Assembly (NCBI GenBank): GCA_016713985.1
Contig: JADJOD010000006.1
Span: 179,265-243,264, forward strand
From: Lewinellaceae bacterium
Lineage (GTDB): Bacteria; Bacteroidota; Bacteroidia; Chitinophagales; Saprospiraceae
Reading direction: 5' to 3'
Length of the DNA stretch: 64,000 nucleotides
The position numbers were made by a program, and so were the translations under genes. Below are positions 10,011 to 19,862 of this stretch, piece by piece (the first letter of the stretch is position 1; every line of letters starts with the position of its first letter). The notes beneath the pieces are model-generated. The model was not told the origin of the DNA. It searched no databases and saw nothing but the letters and a program-made list of their open reading frames with translations.

Positions 10011-10829
10011 TTATTGAGCAAGTGGCGTACAATGGCCAAAAGTACTTGAGCCACCCATCGAAGTTGCATCAATCATAATATATAATGGGTTGTTTCCGTA
10101 TGCTTTACTGTTTGTGATGGAGAATTGTTGAGTGCTACGGAACAGACCAACGGCTTGTTGGACTTGCCAATGAAGTTGTCCACCCCTGCCCAAGGCATTC
10201 ATAAACTTTTATTTTAGTCTTATCCCCATCCAGTGTATCTGTAAAGAATTCCAGGTAGAATCTCTGATTGTTGACGGAGAAGAATTTTCCTTTTCCGGCG
10301 TATATTCCCCATATGGAATTGTAATGGTATAAGATGGATCGTCGGTTTCCTGATGCCATGTGCCGGAGCAAATAAGCGTACATAAGCTCCCCTTATCTCC
10401 CATATTCGATGTATGATCCATCACAACATCCATAATAATTATCCCCAGGGTGGTTGGAAAATCGACCGAGGTTTTGCAGTATTTGCCGTTGTTTCTTTCA
10501 GGCAGTGGCGCCGGAGTCAGGTATTCCAACTGGACGTTTATCCCGGTTGAATCCACATTTACGGGAATCAGCCGAGTGCCGCCGGGTTCGATCGTATCGA
10601 CAATAAAAACGGTATTGGCGGCCAGATTCTTAACGGTCATGATAGTCCCGGTAATATCCGGGAGCGCCGGGGGCTGCACGATCAGCCCGCTGTCGGTTTT
10701 TTTAAAAGCGGGTGTCACCGTCGTGCAATCGGAGCAGGGGTTTACGGTCGGCCTGCATTTGTCGAATAGTACAAAAGCGAGCAGTGCCAGGGCCAGTAAG
10801 GGCAATCCAAATTTTCTCAAAGTTGTCAT
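10011..10829 (-). CDS. Membrane-anchored hypothetical protein (frameshifted)
   Basis: It starts MTTLRKFGLPLLALALLAFVL followed by a Cys (FDKC), so it is a signal-anchored protein or an atypical lipoprotein. The rest is beta-rich and Thr/Pro-rich, with a Cys pair CTLICSG. The frame breaks twice near the C-terminus: the sequence continues as GKFFSVNNQRFYLEFFTDT and then as QLHWQVQQAVGLF to the stop at 10011. No family recognised. It is single-gene in context, divergent from the gene at 10946. Confidence 0.6.
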
Positions 10830-10945
10830 GTTGAACGAGGTTTAATAAACAATATGCCACAAATATGCACGGGTAACGCGTTGGAAAGTTGTTACAAATT
10901 CTGCGAATTTTACCGGAAAGTTTAACTACCTGCTTTTTCACCGGT

Positions 10946-12370
10946 ATGATAAAATCCACTTTGGTTGAAATACTCCGTACTTTCAACGAGGATGAGCAGC
11001 GGCGGCTCATCGATTTTTTCCGGTCGCCCTGGTGTACACCCAACTGGCAATCACCGGAACCGCTCCGCCTGGTCGCTCATATTTTTGACAGCCTGAACCA
11101 TCGGCGTATTACGGACCTGGACCGGGCAATTTTATACGGGCACGTCTTTCCGGGAATGCCGCCCGTTTTTAACAAACTGGAAAAACTGTTTTCTACAACC
11201 TTAAAATCCGTTCGCCAATTTATTCATTATGAAATGTTTACAAGACAATGCCAGCCCGCGCAGGCGTATTTATTACAAGCTGAATTTTTCAGGGAAAAAG
11301 GGGATTCGGATGAATGCGAACGGATATTTGAAAAACTCGGAACGTGGCAGCAAAAGAAAAACAAATGGAGTCACAGAGAATTCAATCTGAACTGGTTGAT
11401 CGAACACGGCAGGTACGATTATAAAAGTGAAGTTTATAACAAAAAAGACGATCAAAACCTTTTCCGCACGTTGGAAGCCTTAGAAGAACTGTATTTATCG
11501 GAACGGCTTTTTTATACCTGCATGCTGCTAAATATCAATCGATTCGCGCCCGTGCTCTCCCACGAAGACCTTGCAAGTCTGATTTCAGAAACGGAATATC
11601 CCCGAAATAGTAAATTTTTTCATTCTCCGATGGGCATTTTATACCGCCTTGCTATTCGTATCCTGACCCGGAACGAACCGTCCGAAGAAGAATTTGAATC
11701 ATTTTATTTCTACCTGAATAAGCATCAGAATATTCTGCCGGACGATCTGTACAGCCATTTTGAATCTTTCGCGATCAATCACTGCGTCCGGCATACTTCA
11801 ACGCCCCGATTCCAGGCAATACTGTTTGGTTTGCTCAAAAATCGCGTGGAAGAAGGACGAAATTTTGTGGAAGGGAAAATCAGCGCCAGCGAATTTCAAA
11901 ACGTCGTCAAAGTAGGCCTGCTTCAGGGAGAATACGATTGGGTATGGCAGTTTTTGCAGGCGAATCGCCACAATATCGCCGGCAATCAGCACTCTGAAGC
12001 CTATTTCCTCTTCCATCTGGCCACTTATTGGTTTTACACGGGTGAACTGGATAAAGCATTGGAGGTACTTCTAACGACCGACTATGAAGAGATGCAGTAC
12101 AAAATTTCTGCTAAAATATTGGAAATCAAAATTTTATACGAAGTTGATTCGGATATATTGCCGGCGAGGGTCGACGCGGCAAAAATCTTTTTTTACCGGG
12201 AAAAGCAAATTTCGGAAGATAAAAAATACAGGTGCTGCCGCTTCGCCGACTTCATGCGCCGCCTCATCCGCCCCCAAACCGCCGTCAACCCGGAGCGTAT
12301 TCAAAAGTTGTTGCAGGAATTAGACGACGACCCGCTGATCGCGGAATTGTACTGGCTGCGGGAAAATTAG
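10946..12370 (+). CDS. Hypothetical helical protein
   Basis: A 474-residue protein from the ATG at 10946 (MIKSTLVEILRTF). It begins LRTFNEDEQRRLIDFFRSPWC, and the remainder is a string of amphipathic helices rich in Leu, Phe and Glu, compatible with a TPR-like solenoid without clear consensus. No signal peptide and no catalytic motif. Similar orphan proteins are, as far as I recall, common in Saprospiraceae. The function is unknown. Confidence 0.75.
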   Translation: MIKSTLVEILRTFNEDEQRRLIDFFRSPWCTPNWQSPEPLRLVAHIFDSLNHRRITDLDRAILYGHVFPGMPPVFNKLEKLFSTTLKSVRQFIHYEMFTRQCQPAQAYLLQAEFFREKGDSDECERIFEKLGTWQQKKNKWSHREFNLNWLIEHGRYDYKSEVYNKKDDQNLFRTLEALEELYLSERLFYTCMLLNINRFAPVLSHEDLASLISETEYPRNSKFFHSPMGILYRLAIRILTRNEPSEEEFESFYFYLNKHQNILPDDLYSHFESFAINHCVRHTSTPRFQAILFGLLKNRVEEGRNFVEGKISASEFQNVVKVGLLQGEYDWVWQFLQANRHNIAGNQHSEAYFLFHLATYWFYTGELDKALEVLLTTDYEEMQYKISAKILEIKILYEVDSDILPARVDAAKIFFYREKQISEDKKYRCCRFADFMRRLIRPQTAVNPERIQKLLQELDDDPLIAELYWLREN

Positions 12371-12403
12371 AACAGATGCTTAAAAAACGCAGGTGGTAGG
12401 GCA

Positions 12404-12433
12404 TAAAAAAAGGGACGCGACTTTTCGCGTCCC
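12404..12433 (-). terminator. Rho-independent terminator of mqnD
   Basis: The stem GGGACGCGA / TCGCGTCCC has a 4-nt loop. On the minus strand it is followed directly by seven Ts. It lies 80 bp past the mqnD stop and may also limit read-through from the convergent upstream gene. Confidence 0.85.
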
Positions 12434-12514
12434 CCGAATTTCTTCAATTCTAAAAACAATACTTACACACGAATTAATATGTTTCGAAAACCGTGCCAGA
12501 AATGACAGAAGTTT

Positions 12515-13357
12515 TTAATTTATGAAAATATTTTCTGCGTAGGCCGGGATAACATTTTTTTCCCGCGCAATCCGGAACATTTGCGCCACAGCCGAACGGC
12601 CTTTTTCACCCAAATCCCCGGTAAAATCGTTCACGTACAACGCAATGTGGGCTTTCATCACGGCATCGTCCATCGCCTGCGCGTGTTGGCGTACAAAGGG
12701 CATCACGTCGCCCGGATGGGCAAAAGCGTAGGCCACACTCCGGCGCATTACCCGGTTCACTTTTTGCTGAATGTCCGCCGGAAGCATGCGGCTGACCACG
12801 ATCCCGCCGAGTGGAATCGGCAAACCGGTGGCCGTTTCCCAGTATTCGCCCAGGTCGCGCAGTTTTACCAGCCCTTTTTGCGCATAGGTAAAGCGGTTTT
12901 CGTGGATGATCAGCCCCGCTCCGGCCCTGCCGTCCAATACCGCGTCTTCGATGTCGGAAAACAGGAATTCCTGTTTGTTTTGCGCATCCGGGTAGGCAAG
13001 ACTGAGTAAAAAATTGGCGGTGGTCATTTTTCCCGGAATAGCGATCCGCGCCGAGGTGATCGCCGCTTCATCCATCGGTGCGCGGGCAACAAGCAAGGGG
13101 CCGCAGTTGTTGCCCAAAGCGCTGCCCGCATCAAGCAACACATACTGTTCCGTCAGGTACGCAAAGGCATGATAACTGAGTTTTGTAACGGCAATACCGC
13201 CGGCAAAAGCGCGCCGGTTCAGGGCTTCCACATCCTCCATAAATGCCTCAAATTCAAGCCCTTCCGTATCCACTTTGCCGTGCAGCATGGCATCGAAAAT
13301 AAAGGTGTCGTTGGGGCAGGGAGAAAAGCCGAGGCTGAGTTTGGTCATTGCTGGCAT
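12515..13357 (-). CDS. mqnD: 1,4-dihydroxy-6-naphthoate synthase
   Basis: This enzyme converts cyclic dehypoxanthine futalosine to 1,4-dihydroxy-6-naphthoate in the futalosine route to menaquinone. The N-terminal KLSLGFSPCPNDTFIFDA is the family signature; LSYHAF, IPGKMTTANFLL and GLIIHENRFTY follow as in MqnD, a periplasmic-binding-protein-like fold. From the Met at 13357 it has 280 residues, the normal length; the ATG at 13348 is equally possible. No signal peptide. It implies that this organism makes menaquinone through futalosine rather than the Men pathway. Confidence 0.92.
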   Translation of the reverse strand: MPAMTKLSLGFSPCPNDTFIFDAMLHGKVDTEGLEFEAFMEDVEALNRRAFAGGIAVTKLSYHAFAYLTEQYVLLDAGSALGNNCGPLLVARAPMDEAAITSARIAIPGKMTTANFLLSLAYPDAQNKQEFLFSDIEDAVLDGRAGAGLIIHENRFTYAQKGLVKLRDLGEYWETATGLPIPLGGIVVSRMLPADIQQKVNRVMRRSVAYAFAHPGDVMPFVRQHAQAMDDAVMKAHIALYVNDFTGDLGEKGRSAVAQMFRIAREKNVIPAYAENIFIN

Positions 13358-13603
13358 TGTTGAATGGTTTTTTTCACGTAAAATCCCAAAGGTTTCGCAA
13401 AGTTGCAAAACACTGAAAATCAAAATCTTACACCTTTTTGTGTTTCTTCTTTCACTTTCCCGTGCCACCACTCGGTATACGTTTATCTACATTTGCCATC
13501 TGCCAGTGACCACCCATAAACGATGAACGACAAATGGCGATACGAACCACAATGACCCAATGATCGCAATGACGACAATGACCCAACGACGATCAGCAAC
13601 GCA

Positions 13604-14272
13604 ATGACACCCTCCATCATCTTCGAAGACAACCACCTCCTGGCGATAAACAAACCGGCAGGGTGGCTGGTTCAGGGCGACCGGACGGGTGATGCCACGT
13701 TGACGGACTGGGGCAAAGATTACCTGAAAAATAAATACGCCAAACCCGGCGCGGTTTTTTTGCACCCGGCACACCGGATCGACCGCCCGGTGAGTGGAGC
13801 CGTGCTTTTTGCCCGCACGGACAAAGCCCTGGGGCGCCTGACGACCCTGTTCCGGGAAAAAAAAGTGATAAAAACCTACCTCGCGCTGGTGCTTCGCCGC
13901 CCCGAAAAACCCGCCGGGGAATTGCGCCATTTTCTCCGGAAAGATGAAAAAAAGAACGTCGTAACGGCACATGCCCACCCTTTTTCGGATGCAAAAGAAA
14001 GTATTACCCGCTACGAAACGGTGGGCCTCGCCGGCGATTATTTCCTGCTCCGGGTGTCGCCGCTCACGGGGCGCCCGCACCAGATCCGGGTGCAGCTGGC
14101 AGCGATGGGTTGCCCGATTGCCGGCGACCTGAAATACGGAGCGCCGGCAGCCCTGCCCGACGCGTCGATCGGGCTGCATTGCCTTCAAATGGAATTGGTA
14201 CACCCGGTGCGATTGGAAATGATCCTTGTGGAAGCGCCTTTGCCGGTAAAAGATTGGTGGAGAGTACCTTAA
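13604..14272 (+). CDS. RluA-family RNA pseudouridine synthase
   Basis: A 222-residue synthase that isomerises uridine to pseudouridine in rRNA or tRNA. It shows the start IIFEDNHLLAINKPAGWLVQ, the catalytic-loop HRIDRPVSGAVLFAR with the essential Asp, and the late motifs LTGRPHQIRVQLAAMG and GDLKYGA. There is no S4 domain, so it is the short single-domain type close to RluA/TruC. The upstream 100 bp are rich in CAATGAC-type direct repeats. Target site not determinable. Confidence 0.9.
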   Translation: MTPSIIFEDNHLLAINKPAGWLVQGDRTGDATLTDWGKDYLKNKYAKPGAVFLHPAHRIDRPVSGAVLFARTDKALGRLTTLFREKKVIKTYLALVLRRPEKPAGELRHFLRKDEKKNVVTAHAHPFSDAKESITRYETVGLAGDYFLLRVSPLTGRPHQIRVQLAAMGCPIAGDLKYGAPAALPDASIGLHCLQMELVHPVRLEMILVEAPLPVKDWWRVP

Positions 14273-14282
14273 ACCAAGCGCA

Positions 14283-14444
14283 GAGGGCGTCTCGCAAGCC
14301 ATTGTACCTTGTAAATTGCACATTAAAAATTGTACATTAGTAATTTTTTAAATTTTTAAATCATTGATATTCAATTAAAAATTTAAAAAATGTACAATGA
14401 TCAATGTGCAATTTACAAGGTACAATGACTTACGAGGCCCCCTC
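14283..14444. repeat. MITE-like palindromic element, copy 1
   Basis: A 162-bp AT-rich element with long terminal inverted repeats. The left end reads GAGGGCGTCTCGCAAGCCATTG and the right end, reversed, GAGGGGGCCTCGTAAGTCATTG. Both continue into TACCTTGTAAATTGCACATT, identical on the two arms. A related element with GGGGGCGTCTCATAAGTCG-type ends is at 37927-38074. It carries no gene and sits between the RluA-type gene and the DUF1361 gene, 5 bp from the latter's stop. Confidence 0.85.
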
Positions 14445-14449
14445 ATGGA

Positions 14450-15178
14450 TTACACTTTTCGCTCATCCAGCAGCACCACCAGCAAGCCATACCCCACCAG
14501 CAACACGCAGGATAACAAAACCGAAATACCCATCGCGTGGATGAGTTCGTGCCGGGTTGTCAGGGTCTGCACAATGTCGCGGAACAAAGCCTCCGGGCGG
14601 GTCACGATATCCCAGGAATTCCAGCGCTGAAAACGGCCGAGCCAAACGCCGAAGCCACAGAGTCCTATACAAAACAGGATCATCAACGCCGCAAAAGATT
14701 TTGAAAACCAGCGTTTTAGCAACTGATGAACTTCATAAAGGGAAAGTAATCCAAGGGTCATACCCAAACTGGCCGTGGTGAAAAACAGCGCCAGGTCGTA
14801 CCAGAACGGCACGGGCGGCATGTGCCGGAAATGTACAAAATCGGTGAGGATATACGGCGCATTCGGCAAAAAGGCCAGCCATACGAGCAGGCAGAGGGCC
14901 AGCCGGAATTTTCCGGCGCGCAAGCGATGCAACCGCCCGGCTTTTAATGCCATGAGGTAGGGTATCCAGGCGAGGAACAGGTTCCAGATCAAAAAAAGGA
15001 ACGTCGGCGCGCGGAATATCGCCAGTTCGCGCAGCGAATCGATATCGGGCAGATGGTGGCGGTTCAGATAAGAGCGACCCAGCACCATCAGGCCGCAAAA
15101 GAAGGAAGCGATAGCCAGCATGCCAAACTGCCTGAACTGCTGCCGGTCGCGGAAGCGGGATTGTATGATCGAAATCAT
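14450..15178 (-). CDS. DUF1361 membrane protein
   Basis: A 242-residue integral membrane protein with about six to seven hydrophobic helices. The conserved DUF1361 features are FLIWNLFLAWIPY and the Trp-Leu-x-Phe-Leu-Pro-Asn-Ala-Pro-Tyr block (LAFLPNAPYILTDFVHF), plus WYDLALFF. The family has no assigned activity. The stop lies next to the MITE-like element. Confidence 0.85.
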   Translation of the reverse strand: MISIIQSRFRDRQQFRQFGMLAIASFFCGLMVLGRSYLNRHHLPDIDSLRELAIFRAPTFLFLIWNLFLAWIPYLMALKAGRLHRLRAGKFRLALCLLVWLAFLPNAPYILTDFVHFRHMPPVPFWYDLALFFTTASLGMTLGLLSLYEVHQLLKRWFSKSFAALMILFCIGLCGFGVWLGRFQRWNSWDIVTRPEALFRDIVQTLTTRHELIHAMGISVLLSCVLLVGYGLLVVLLDERKV

Positions 15179-15213
15179 CGGTGTGATGAGTTTAAAAGGT
15201 TGATAAGAGTTGA

Positions 15214-15528
15214 TCAGGGTTGATCGTCGTCGCGCCCCATTTTTAATAATGTTTCCAGGGCATCGAGGTGTGCTTTAAAAGCCGCTTTACCCGCTTCGGT
15301 CACCGCATAGGTCGTTTGTGGCCTTTTTCCGATAAACTGTTTGCGGACAATAACGTATTCGTTGGCTTCCAGGGGTTTGATGTGGCTGGCTAAGTTGCCG
15401 TCGGTCAAATCGAGCAATTCCTTGAGCGTATTGTATTCCACCCAGTCATTCACCGCCAGAACAGACATGATGCCCAGCCGGTTGCGGTGGTCGAAAACAG
15501 GATTGAGTTGAGTGAGAATTTCTTTCAT
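15214..15528 (-). CDS. Winged-helix transcriptional regulator
   Basis: A 104-residue MarR/ArsR-like winged-helix protein. It reads FDHRNRLGIMSVLAVND, then a recognition helix region LLDLTDGNLASHIKPLE and a beta-wing RKQFIGKRPQTTYAVTEAG. This is the HTH_27-type regulator often found upstream of a membrane protein in Bacteroidota. It lies 4 bp before the following membrane-protein gene in the chromosome but is transcribed after it, in one operon. It probably represses its own operon. Confidence 0.85.
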   Translation of the reverse strand: MKEILTQLNPVFDHRNRLGIMSVLAVNDWVEYNTLKELLDLTDGNLASHIKPLEANEYVIVRKQFIGKRPQTTYAVTEAGKAAFKAHLDALETLLKMGRDDDQP

Positions 15529-15532
15529 TTTT

Positions 15533-16183
15533 CTACCGTCTATCGTATTTGTTGTACATCCATAGGCCGTACAAAATGTGCAACACGCCAAAACCCAGCG
15601 CCCAGATTTCCAGGCCGTAACCGGGATAAAAAATACCGAGCAACCCGAGTGCAACCTGTGAAATGCCCAAGTATTCCACGTCGCGAAGGGTGTATTTGCT
15701 GCCGTTCACCAGCGCCAGGCCGTAAAAAATCAGGGTACAAGGCGCGAGCAAACTTACGTATCCGCGAAATAACAGGGCCAGACAAAAAACGCCACCGGTC
15801 AGCAAGGGAATCGCCAGCGCGATCAGCAGGCGCCGGGACGTGGCGTCCCAGATCTGCTCGCCGCGCCGGCGGGCTTTACGGGCAGTGAAATACCACCCGC
15901 CCGCAAGCGCCGCTGCTAACACCATAATAGCGATGAGGATGAATACACTTTTGTAGTCCATTCCCCATTTATTCGTATTAATCGCTTTGTCATAGTATAA
16001 ATACTTGCCTTCCAGCGAAAAAGGAGTCATTTCCAAAAAAATGTACACCACCGCCACGCCGGCCAGCGCGCACAGGCCCGCCCATACGCCTGACAGGCCG
16101 CTCAAACTCAAAAAACGGGTGCTGCGCTCCATCAGCGCGCGGATTTCGGAAAGATGCTCGAGGTGTTTGTTGGTCTCAGTCAT
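15533..16183 (-). CDS. Hypothetical membrane protein
   Basis: A 216-residue protein from the ATG at 16183. A cytoplasmic N-terminus (MTETNKHLEHLSEIRALMERSTRF) is followed by six hydrophobic segments. The LSLSGLSGVWAGLCAL and PGYGLEIWALGFGVLHILYG regions are typical of the membrane partner of small winged-helix regulators in Bacteroidota. It starts the two-gene operon with the regulator (4-bp gap). The function is unknown. Confidence 0.8.
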   Translation of the reverse strand: MTETNKHLEHLSEIRALMERSTRFLSLSGLSGVWAGLCALAGVAVVYIFLEMTPFSLEGKYLYYDKAINTNKWGMDYKSVFILIAIMVLAAALAGGWYFTARKARRRGEQIWDATSRRLLIALAIPLLTGGVFCLALLFRGYVSLLAPCTLIFYGLALVNGSKYTLRDVEYLGISQVALGLLGIFYPGYGLEIWALGFGVLHILYGLWMYNKYDRR

Positions 16184-16282
16184 GGTAAAAGCACTTTGAA
16201 ATGCAAAGTTATTTTCAAATTCCGAAACTCCAAGCCGCCGGGAAAAATTAATTTTGCGTTGTAACGGGCTATATGACAATAA

Positions 16283-16378
16283 ATCCTGTCTATCCTGTCA
16301 ACCCTGTCAACCCTGTCAACCCTGTAAATCATGTCAACCCTGTCAACTCTGCAAACCCTGTCAAAAAAAACTTGTCAA
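16283..16378. repeat. Tandem CCCTGTCAA / ATCCTGTC repeat
   Basis: About ten imperfect copies of a 9-mer (CCCTGTCAA, with ATCCTGTCT and CCCTGTAAA variants) stand immediately upstream of rlmB. The core CCTGT(C/A)AA is the one used in the arms of the 1.5-2.7 kb array and the 20.9 kb hairpin. Confidence 0.85.
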
Positions 16379-16399
16379 ACCGGTCCGAAAAGCGCAAAC

Positions 16400-17142
16400 A
16401 TGGCAGATATCAACCTTATTTACGGCCACCATCCGGTTACGGAGGCCATTCGCGCCGGAAAAGCGGTGGAAAAAGTGTATTTCCAGCAGGGCATTCGCGG
16501 CGAGCTGGAAAAAGAAGTGCGCCACCTGACCAGGGAATACGGCATTCCGCTGCAAGTGGTGCCGCGTGAAAAACTCAATAAAATGACCAAAGGCGCCCAC
16601 CAGGGGGTGATCGCCTACCTTGCACTGGTGGAATTTCTATCGCTGGAAGACGTGCTGCCGTTTGTATATGAACAGGGTGAGACGCCCTTACTGGTGCTGC
16701 TCGACGGAATCACCGACGTGCGCAATTTCGGCGCTATTTGCCGTTCTGCGGAATGTGCGGGTGCACATGCCGTCGTTATCGCCCAATCCGGCTCCGCCCC
16801 GCCAACGAAGAAGCCATGAAAGCGTCCGCCGGCGCCCTGGCGCGGATACGTGTCTGCCGCGTGCGCAGTTTGTTCAGCGCCGTGGAATGGTTGCAGGAAT
16901 CGGGTGTTCAGGTGGTGGCCACGGCATTGAGTGAACGTTCCATACCGGTTTTTCAGGCGGACTATACCCTTCCAACGGCTATTTTGATGGGTTCGGAAGG
17001 AGAAGGTGTACATACCAAACTGCTGAAAATGGCCGATGCGGTCGTCAAAATCCCCCAGGCAACCGATTTCGACTCTTTCAACGTCAGTGTAGCCACCGGG
17101 ATCGTGTTGTATGAAGTAATGCGGCAAAGGTTGACCCAATGA
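16400..17142 (+). CDS. rlmB: TrmH-family 23S rRNA (guanosine-2'-O)-methyltransferase (frameshifted)
   Basis: A SPOUT-fold methyltransferase. From the ATG at 16400 the N-terminal substrate-binding part reads IYGHHPVTEAIRAGK and QGVIAYL. The catalytic part follows with LLDGITDVRNFGAICRSAE, then ILMGSEGEGVH and IPQATDFDSFNVSVATGI, the knot motifs. Near 16800 one base is missing (GCCCCGCCAACG), after which the frame continues from ANEEAMKASAGALARI. The restored length, about 247 residues, is normal. Its stop overlaps the next gene by ATGA. Confidence 0.9.
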
Positions 17143-17942
17143 CCATAACAGACCAACTCAACAAAACGATCACCCTGCCGGCCTGGCCGCCACGGCGGAT
17201 CGTGTCACTGGTGCCTTCACAAACGGAGTTGTTGTATGATTTGGGCCTGGATGCCGAAGTGGTTGGAATTACAAAATTTTGCATCCACCCGGCCGACTGG
17301 TTTCAGAAAAAAACACGGGTCGGCGGCACCAAAACGCTGAACGGGCCCAAAATTGAGGCCTTACATCCCGACCTGGTCATCGGGAACAAGGAAGAAAACG
17401 ATCAAAACCAGGTAGAAGCGCTGGCCACCCGGTACCCCGTCTGGATGAGCGACGTACATAACCTGGAGGAAGCATACGATATGATCGGGCGGATCGGCCA
17501 ACTGACCGGAAAAGAAAAGGAGGCGCAACAACTCATCGGGCGGATTCGGGCTGAATTTGCAGAACGGATTCCGGCACTTCGCAGCGACAGCCGCCGGCCG
17601 TCGGTCGCTTATTTTATCTGGCGAAAACCCTATATGGTGGCGGGTGGAGATACCTTTATCCACGATATGCTCCGGATCGCCGGTTTTGACAATGTATTTG
17701 CTTCCGCCGGCCGGTACCCGGAAATTTCGCTGGAAGAATTGTCCCGAACCCAACCCGAAGTAATTTTATTATCGTCTGAACCTTATCCTTTTGCCCCCAA
17801 ACACCTCGATACCTTTCGCGAAACCTGCCCCGGCGCGCGGGTCCAACTCGTTGACGGAGCAATGTTCTCCTGGTACGGCAGCCGCCTGCTTCATGCCGGC
17901 AAATACGTGCAACAACTGCGGGAATCTTTAAATCTGGTCTGA
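17139..17942 (+). CDS. BtuF-like substrate-binding protein without signal peptide
   Basis: A 267-residue helical-backbone metal-receptor (class III periplasmic-binding) fold: PPRRIVSLVPSQTELLYDLGL, VVGITKFCIHP, KIEALHPDLVIGNKEEN and MVAGGDTFIHDMLRIAG. These are typical of proteins binding B12, heme or siderophores for ABC import. No signal peptide is present, a recurrent feature of the Bacteroidota version, so location and ligand are uncertain. It overlaps rlmB by 4 bp and is translationally coupled to it. No permease genes are adjacent. Confidence 0.85.
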   Translation: MTITDQLNKTITLPAWPPRRIVSLVPSQTELLYDLGLDAEVVGITKFCIHPADWFQKKTRVGGTKTLNGPKIEALHPDLVIGNKEENDQNQVEALATRYPVWMSDVHNLEEAYDMIGRIGQLTGKEKEAQQLIGRIRAEFAERIPALRSDSRRPSVAYFIWRKPYMVAGGDTFIHDMLRIAGFDNVFASAGRYPEISLEELSRTQPEVILLSSEPYPFAPKHLDTFRETCPGARVQLVDGAMFSWYGSRLLHAGKYVQQLRESLNLV

Positions 17943-18053
17943 TTTTAACAATTTTCATACCCCCGAACATCAACTTTTTCTTCATTTTCAACTTTACTTT
18001 TGAGCGCTCCATCCGCAACACCATTTCTCCGCCCATTCAAATTTTTTCCCTGC

Positions 18054-19692
18054 ATGAAATACCTCTTATACACGCTTCTGCTGCTTTCCACGTATGCTTC
18101 CCTGGGGCAGACCCCCTCCGAAAGAACCAGCGCCTCCGCCCCGGAGCGCCGCACCGGCGAATTGCTGGTTCAACTGGCGCCCAATGCCGACCTTTTGCCA
18201 ACCATCGCCCGGCTGAACAAGGCCGGCGCCGGCACCGTTACCCTCCAAAAAACGCTGGCGCCCGACTGGCATATTCACCTCCTGACTTTTGATGAAAGCC
18301 GCGTTGATCCGGCGCAGTTTTTATCGGCGGCCCGCCGGACGGACGGCGTGCAGGCAGCCCAGTGGAACCACCTGGTTCCGGACCGCAGCACCGAACCCAA
18401 CGACCCCGAATGGTGGCGGCAAGGCGACATGAACCTCATCGGCATCCCGGAGGCCTGGGATGTCTCCACCGGCGGCCTTACACCCGCAGGCGACACCATC
18501 GTGGTAGCGGTGCTGGAAAAAGGCGCCCTGCTCACCCACCCCGAAATTGCGCCCAATCGCTGGCACAACTGGGCGGAAATCCCCGGAAACAACATCGACG
18601 ACGACAACAACGGTTACATCGACGACTTTGGCGGCTGGAATGCCCGCGACGACGGCGACGACCCCGGTATCAGCAACCACGGAACGGCCGTCAACGGGGT
18701 TATCGGCGCGCGTGGCAACAACGCTGCGGGTATCGCCGGCATCAATTGGGCCGTCCAGTTATTAAATATCTCCAACAGCGAGCTGGAGTCCGAAATCGTC
18801 GCCGCCTATTATTATGTCGGCAAAATGAGGCGTTTGTACAACGAAACCAACGGCGCCAAAGGCGCTTTTGTGGTCGCCACCAACGCTTCTTTCGGGCTCG
18901 ATCGTGAATTTGCCGACGACCACCCGCTTTGGTGCGCTACCTACGACTCTTTGGGACAGGTCGGTATCCTGGGTGTGGGCGCCACCACCAACTCCAATAT
19001 CAACGTCGACATGGATGGCGACATGCCGACCTCCTGCCGGAGTGAATTCCTGCTTTCCGTCAACAATACCAACCAACTCGGCGCCAAAATGCCCTCCACG
19101 GGCACCGGAGCCGTCTCAATCGACCTCGGCGCTCCCGGCAACGACACCTATACCACCGGCGGCACCACCACGCCCAACTACGGTACCCTCGGCGGCACCT
19201 CGCTCGCCACACCACACGTGACCGGAGCGATCGCCTTGTTGTACAGCATGTCGTGCGACCAGTTGAGCAGCGATGCACTCACCAATCCCGCGGGCTGCGC
19301 CCGCCGGGTGCGCGACCTTATCTTAGACAACGTGGAGCCGGAGCCGACCCTGCAAGGCCTCACCAAAACCGGCGGATACCTGCAAGTGGCCAATTCCGTG
19401 GATGCCGTACGCGAGCTGTGCAACGGTGTGGTAGGCCCGTTGAGTATCCTGGAGTTCAGGACTTCGGCCGACTACAACCAGATCACCGTGTATTATCAGA
19501 CGCCCAATTTTGAACCCTATCAATTCAGGGTGTTCAACATGCTCGGACAACTGCTGCATGAAGAAACCGTACAACCCGTCCAATTCGGCGTCAATTATTT
19601 CACTTTTGACGCTACACCTGCCGCGGGCGGTTTATGTAGCCAGCCTGAGCCGCAATAAAGTGATCGTATCCAGAAAATTTCCAAAAATTTAA
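18054..19692 (+). CDS. Secreted S8 subtilisin-like protease with T9SS tail (frameshift near end)
   Basis: From the ATG at 18054 a signal peptide (MKYLLYTLLLLSTYASLGQ) is followed by an inhibitor-like propeptide region and the S8 domain. The His motif SNHGTAVNGVIGARGNN and the Ser motif GGTSLATPHVTGAIALLYS are present, plus a calcium-type IDDDNNGYIDD loop. The usual catalytic Asp in VAVxDxG is Glu here (VVAVLEKG). A base lost in GGCGGTTTATG moves the last ~12 codons into another frame; restored, the protein ends VASLSRNKVIVSRKF. Together with the FRVFNMLGQLL segment this is a C-terminal type IX sorting domain. Confidence 0.88.
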
Positions 19693-19699
19693 AACCGGG

Positions 19700-19732
19700 T
19701 TTGGTTTTCTGGGTTGCCCAACGCTATCTTTG
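19700..19732 (+). promoter_or_regulatory. Bacteroidota-type promoter of tRNA-Arg
   Basis: A -33 TTTGG at 19700-19704 and a -7 box TATCTTTG (TAnnTTTG consensus) at 19725-19732 are correctly spaced. They place initiation near 19739, about 17 bp before the tRNA. Confidence 0.8.
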
Positions 19733-19755
19733 CACCCCGAAACCGGAAACGGTAT

Positions 19756-19828
19756 GGCTCCGTAGCTTAATGGATAGAGCATCTGACTACGGATCAGAAG
19801 GTTAGAGGTTCGAGTCCTCTCGGAGTCA
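19756..19828 (+). tRNA. tRNA-Arg (anticodon ACG)
   Basis: A complete cloverleaf. The acceptor GGCTCCG pairs with CGGAGTC (one G-U), the D-arm has AGCTTAATGGATAGAGC, and the anticodon arm TCTGA-CTACGGA-TCAGA gives anticodon ACG. The T-arm is GAGGTTCGAGTCCTC. The discriminator is A and CCA is not encoded. ACG is the inosine-modified arginine anticodon. Confidence 0.97.
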
Positions 19829-19862
19829 CTACAGTTAGAAGTGTTTGAACGCGTGCAGATTA

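Noticed and set aside
9646..10017. 123-codon open frame upstream of the ELELATE operon
   Set aside because: It runs through the GC hairpin, has mixed composition and no family resemblance.
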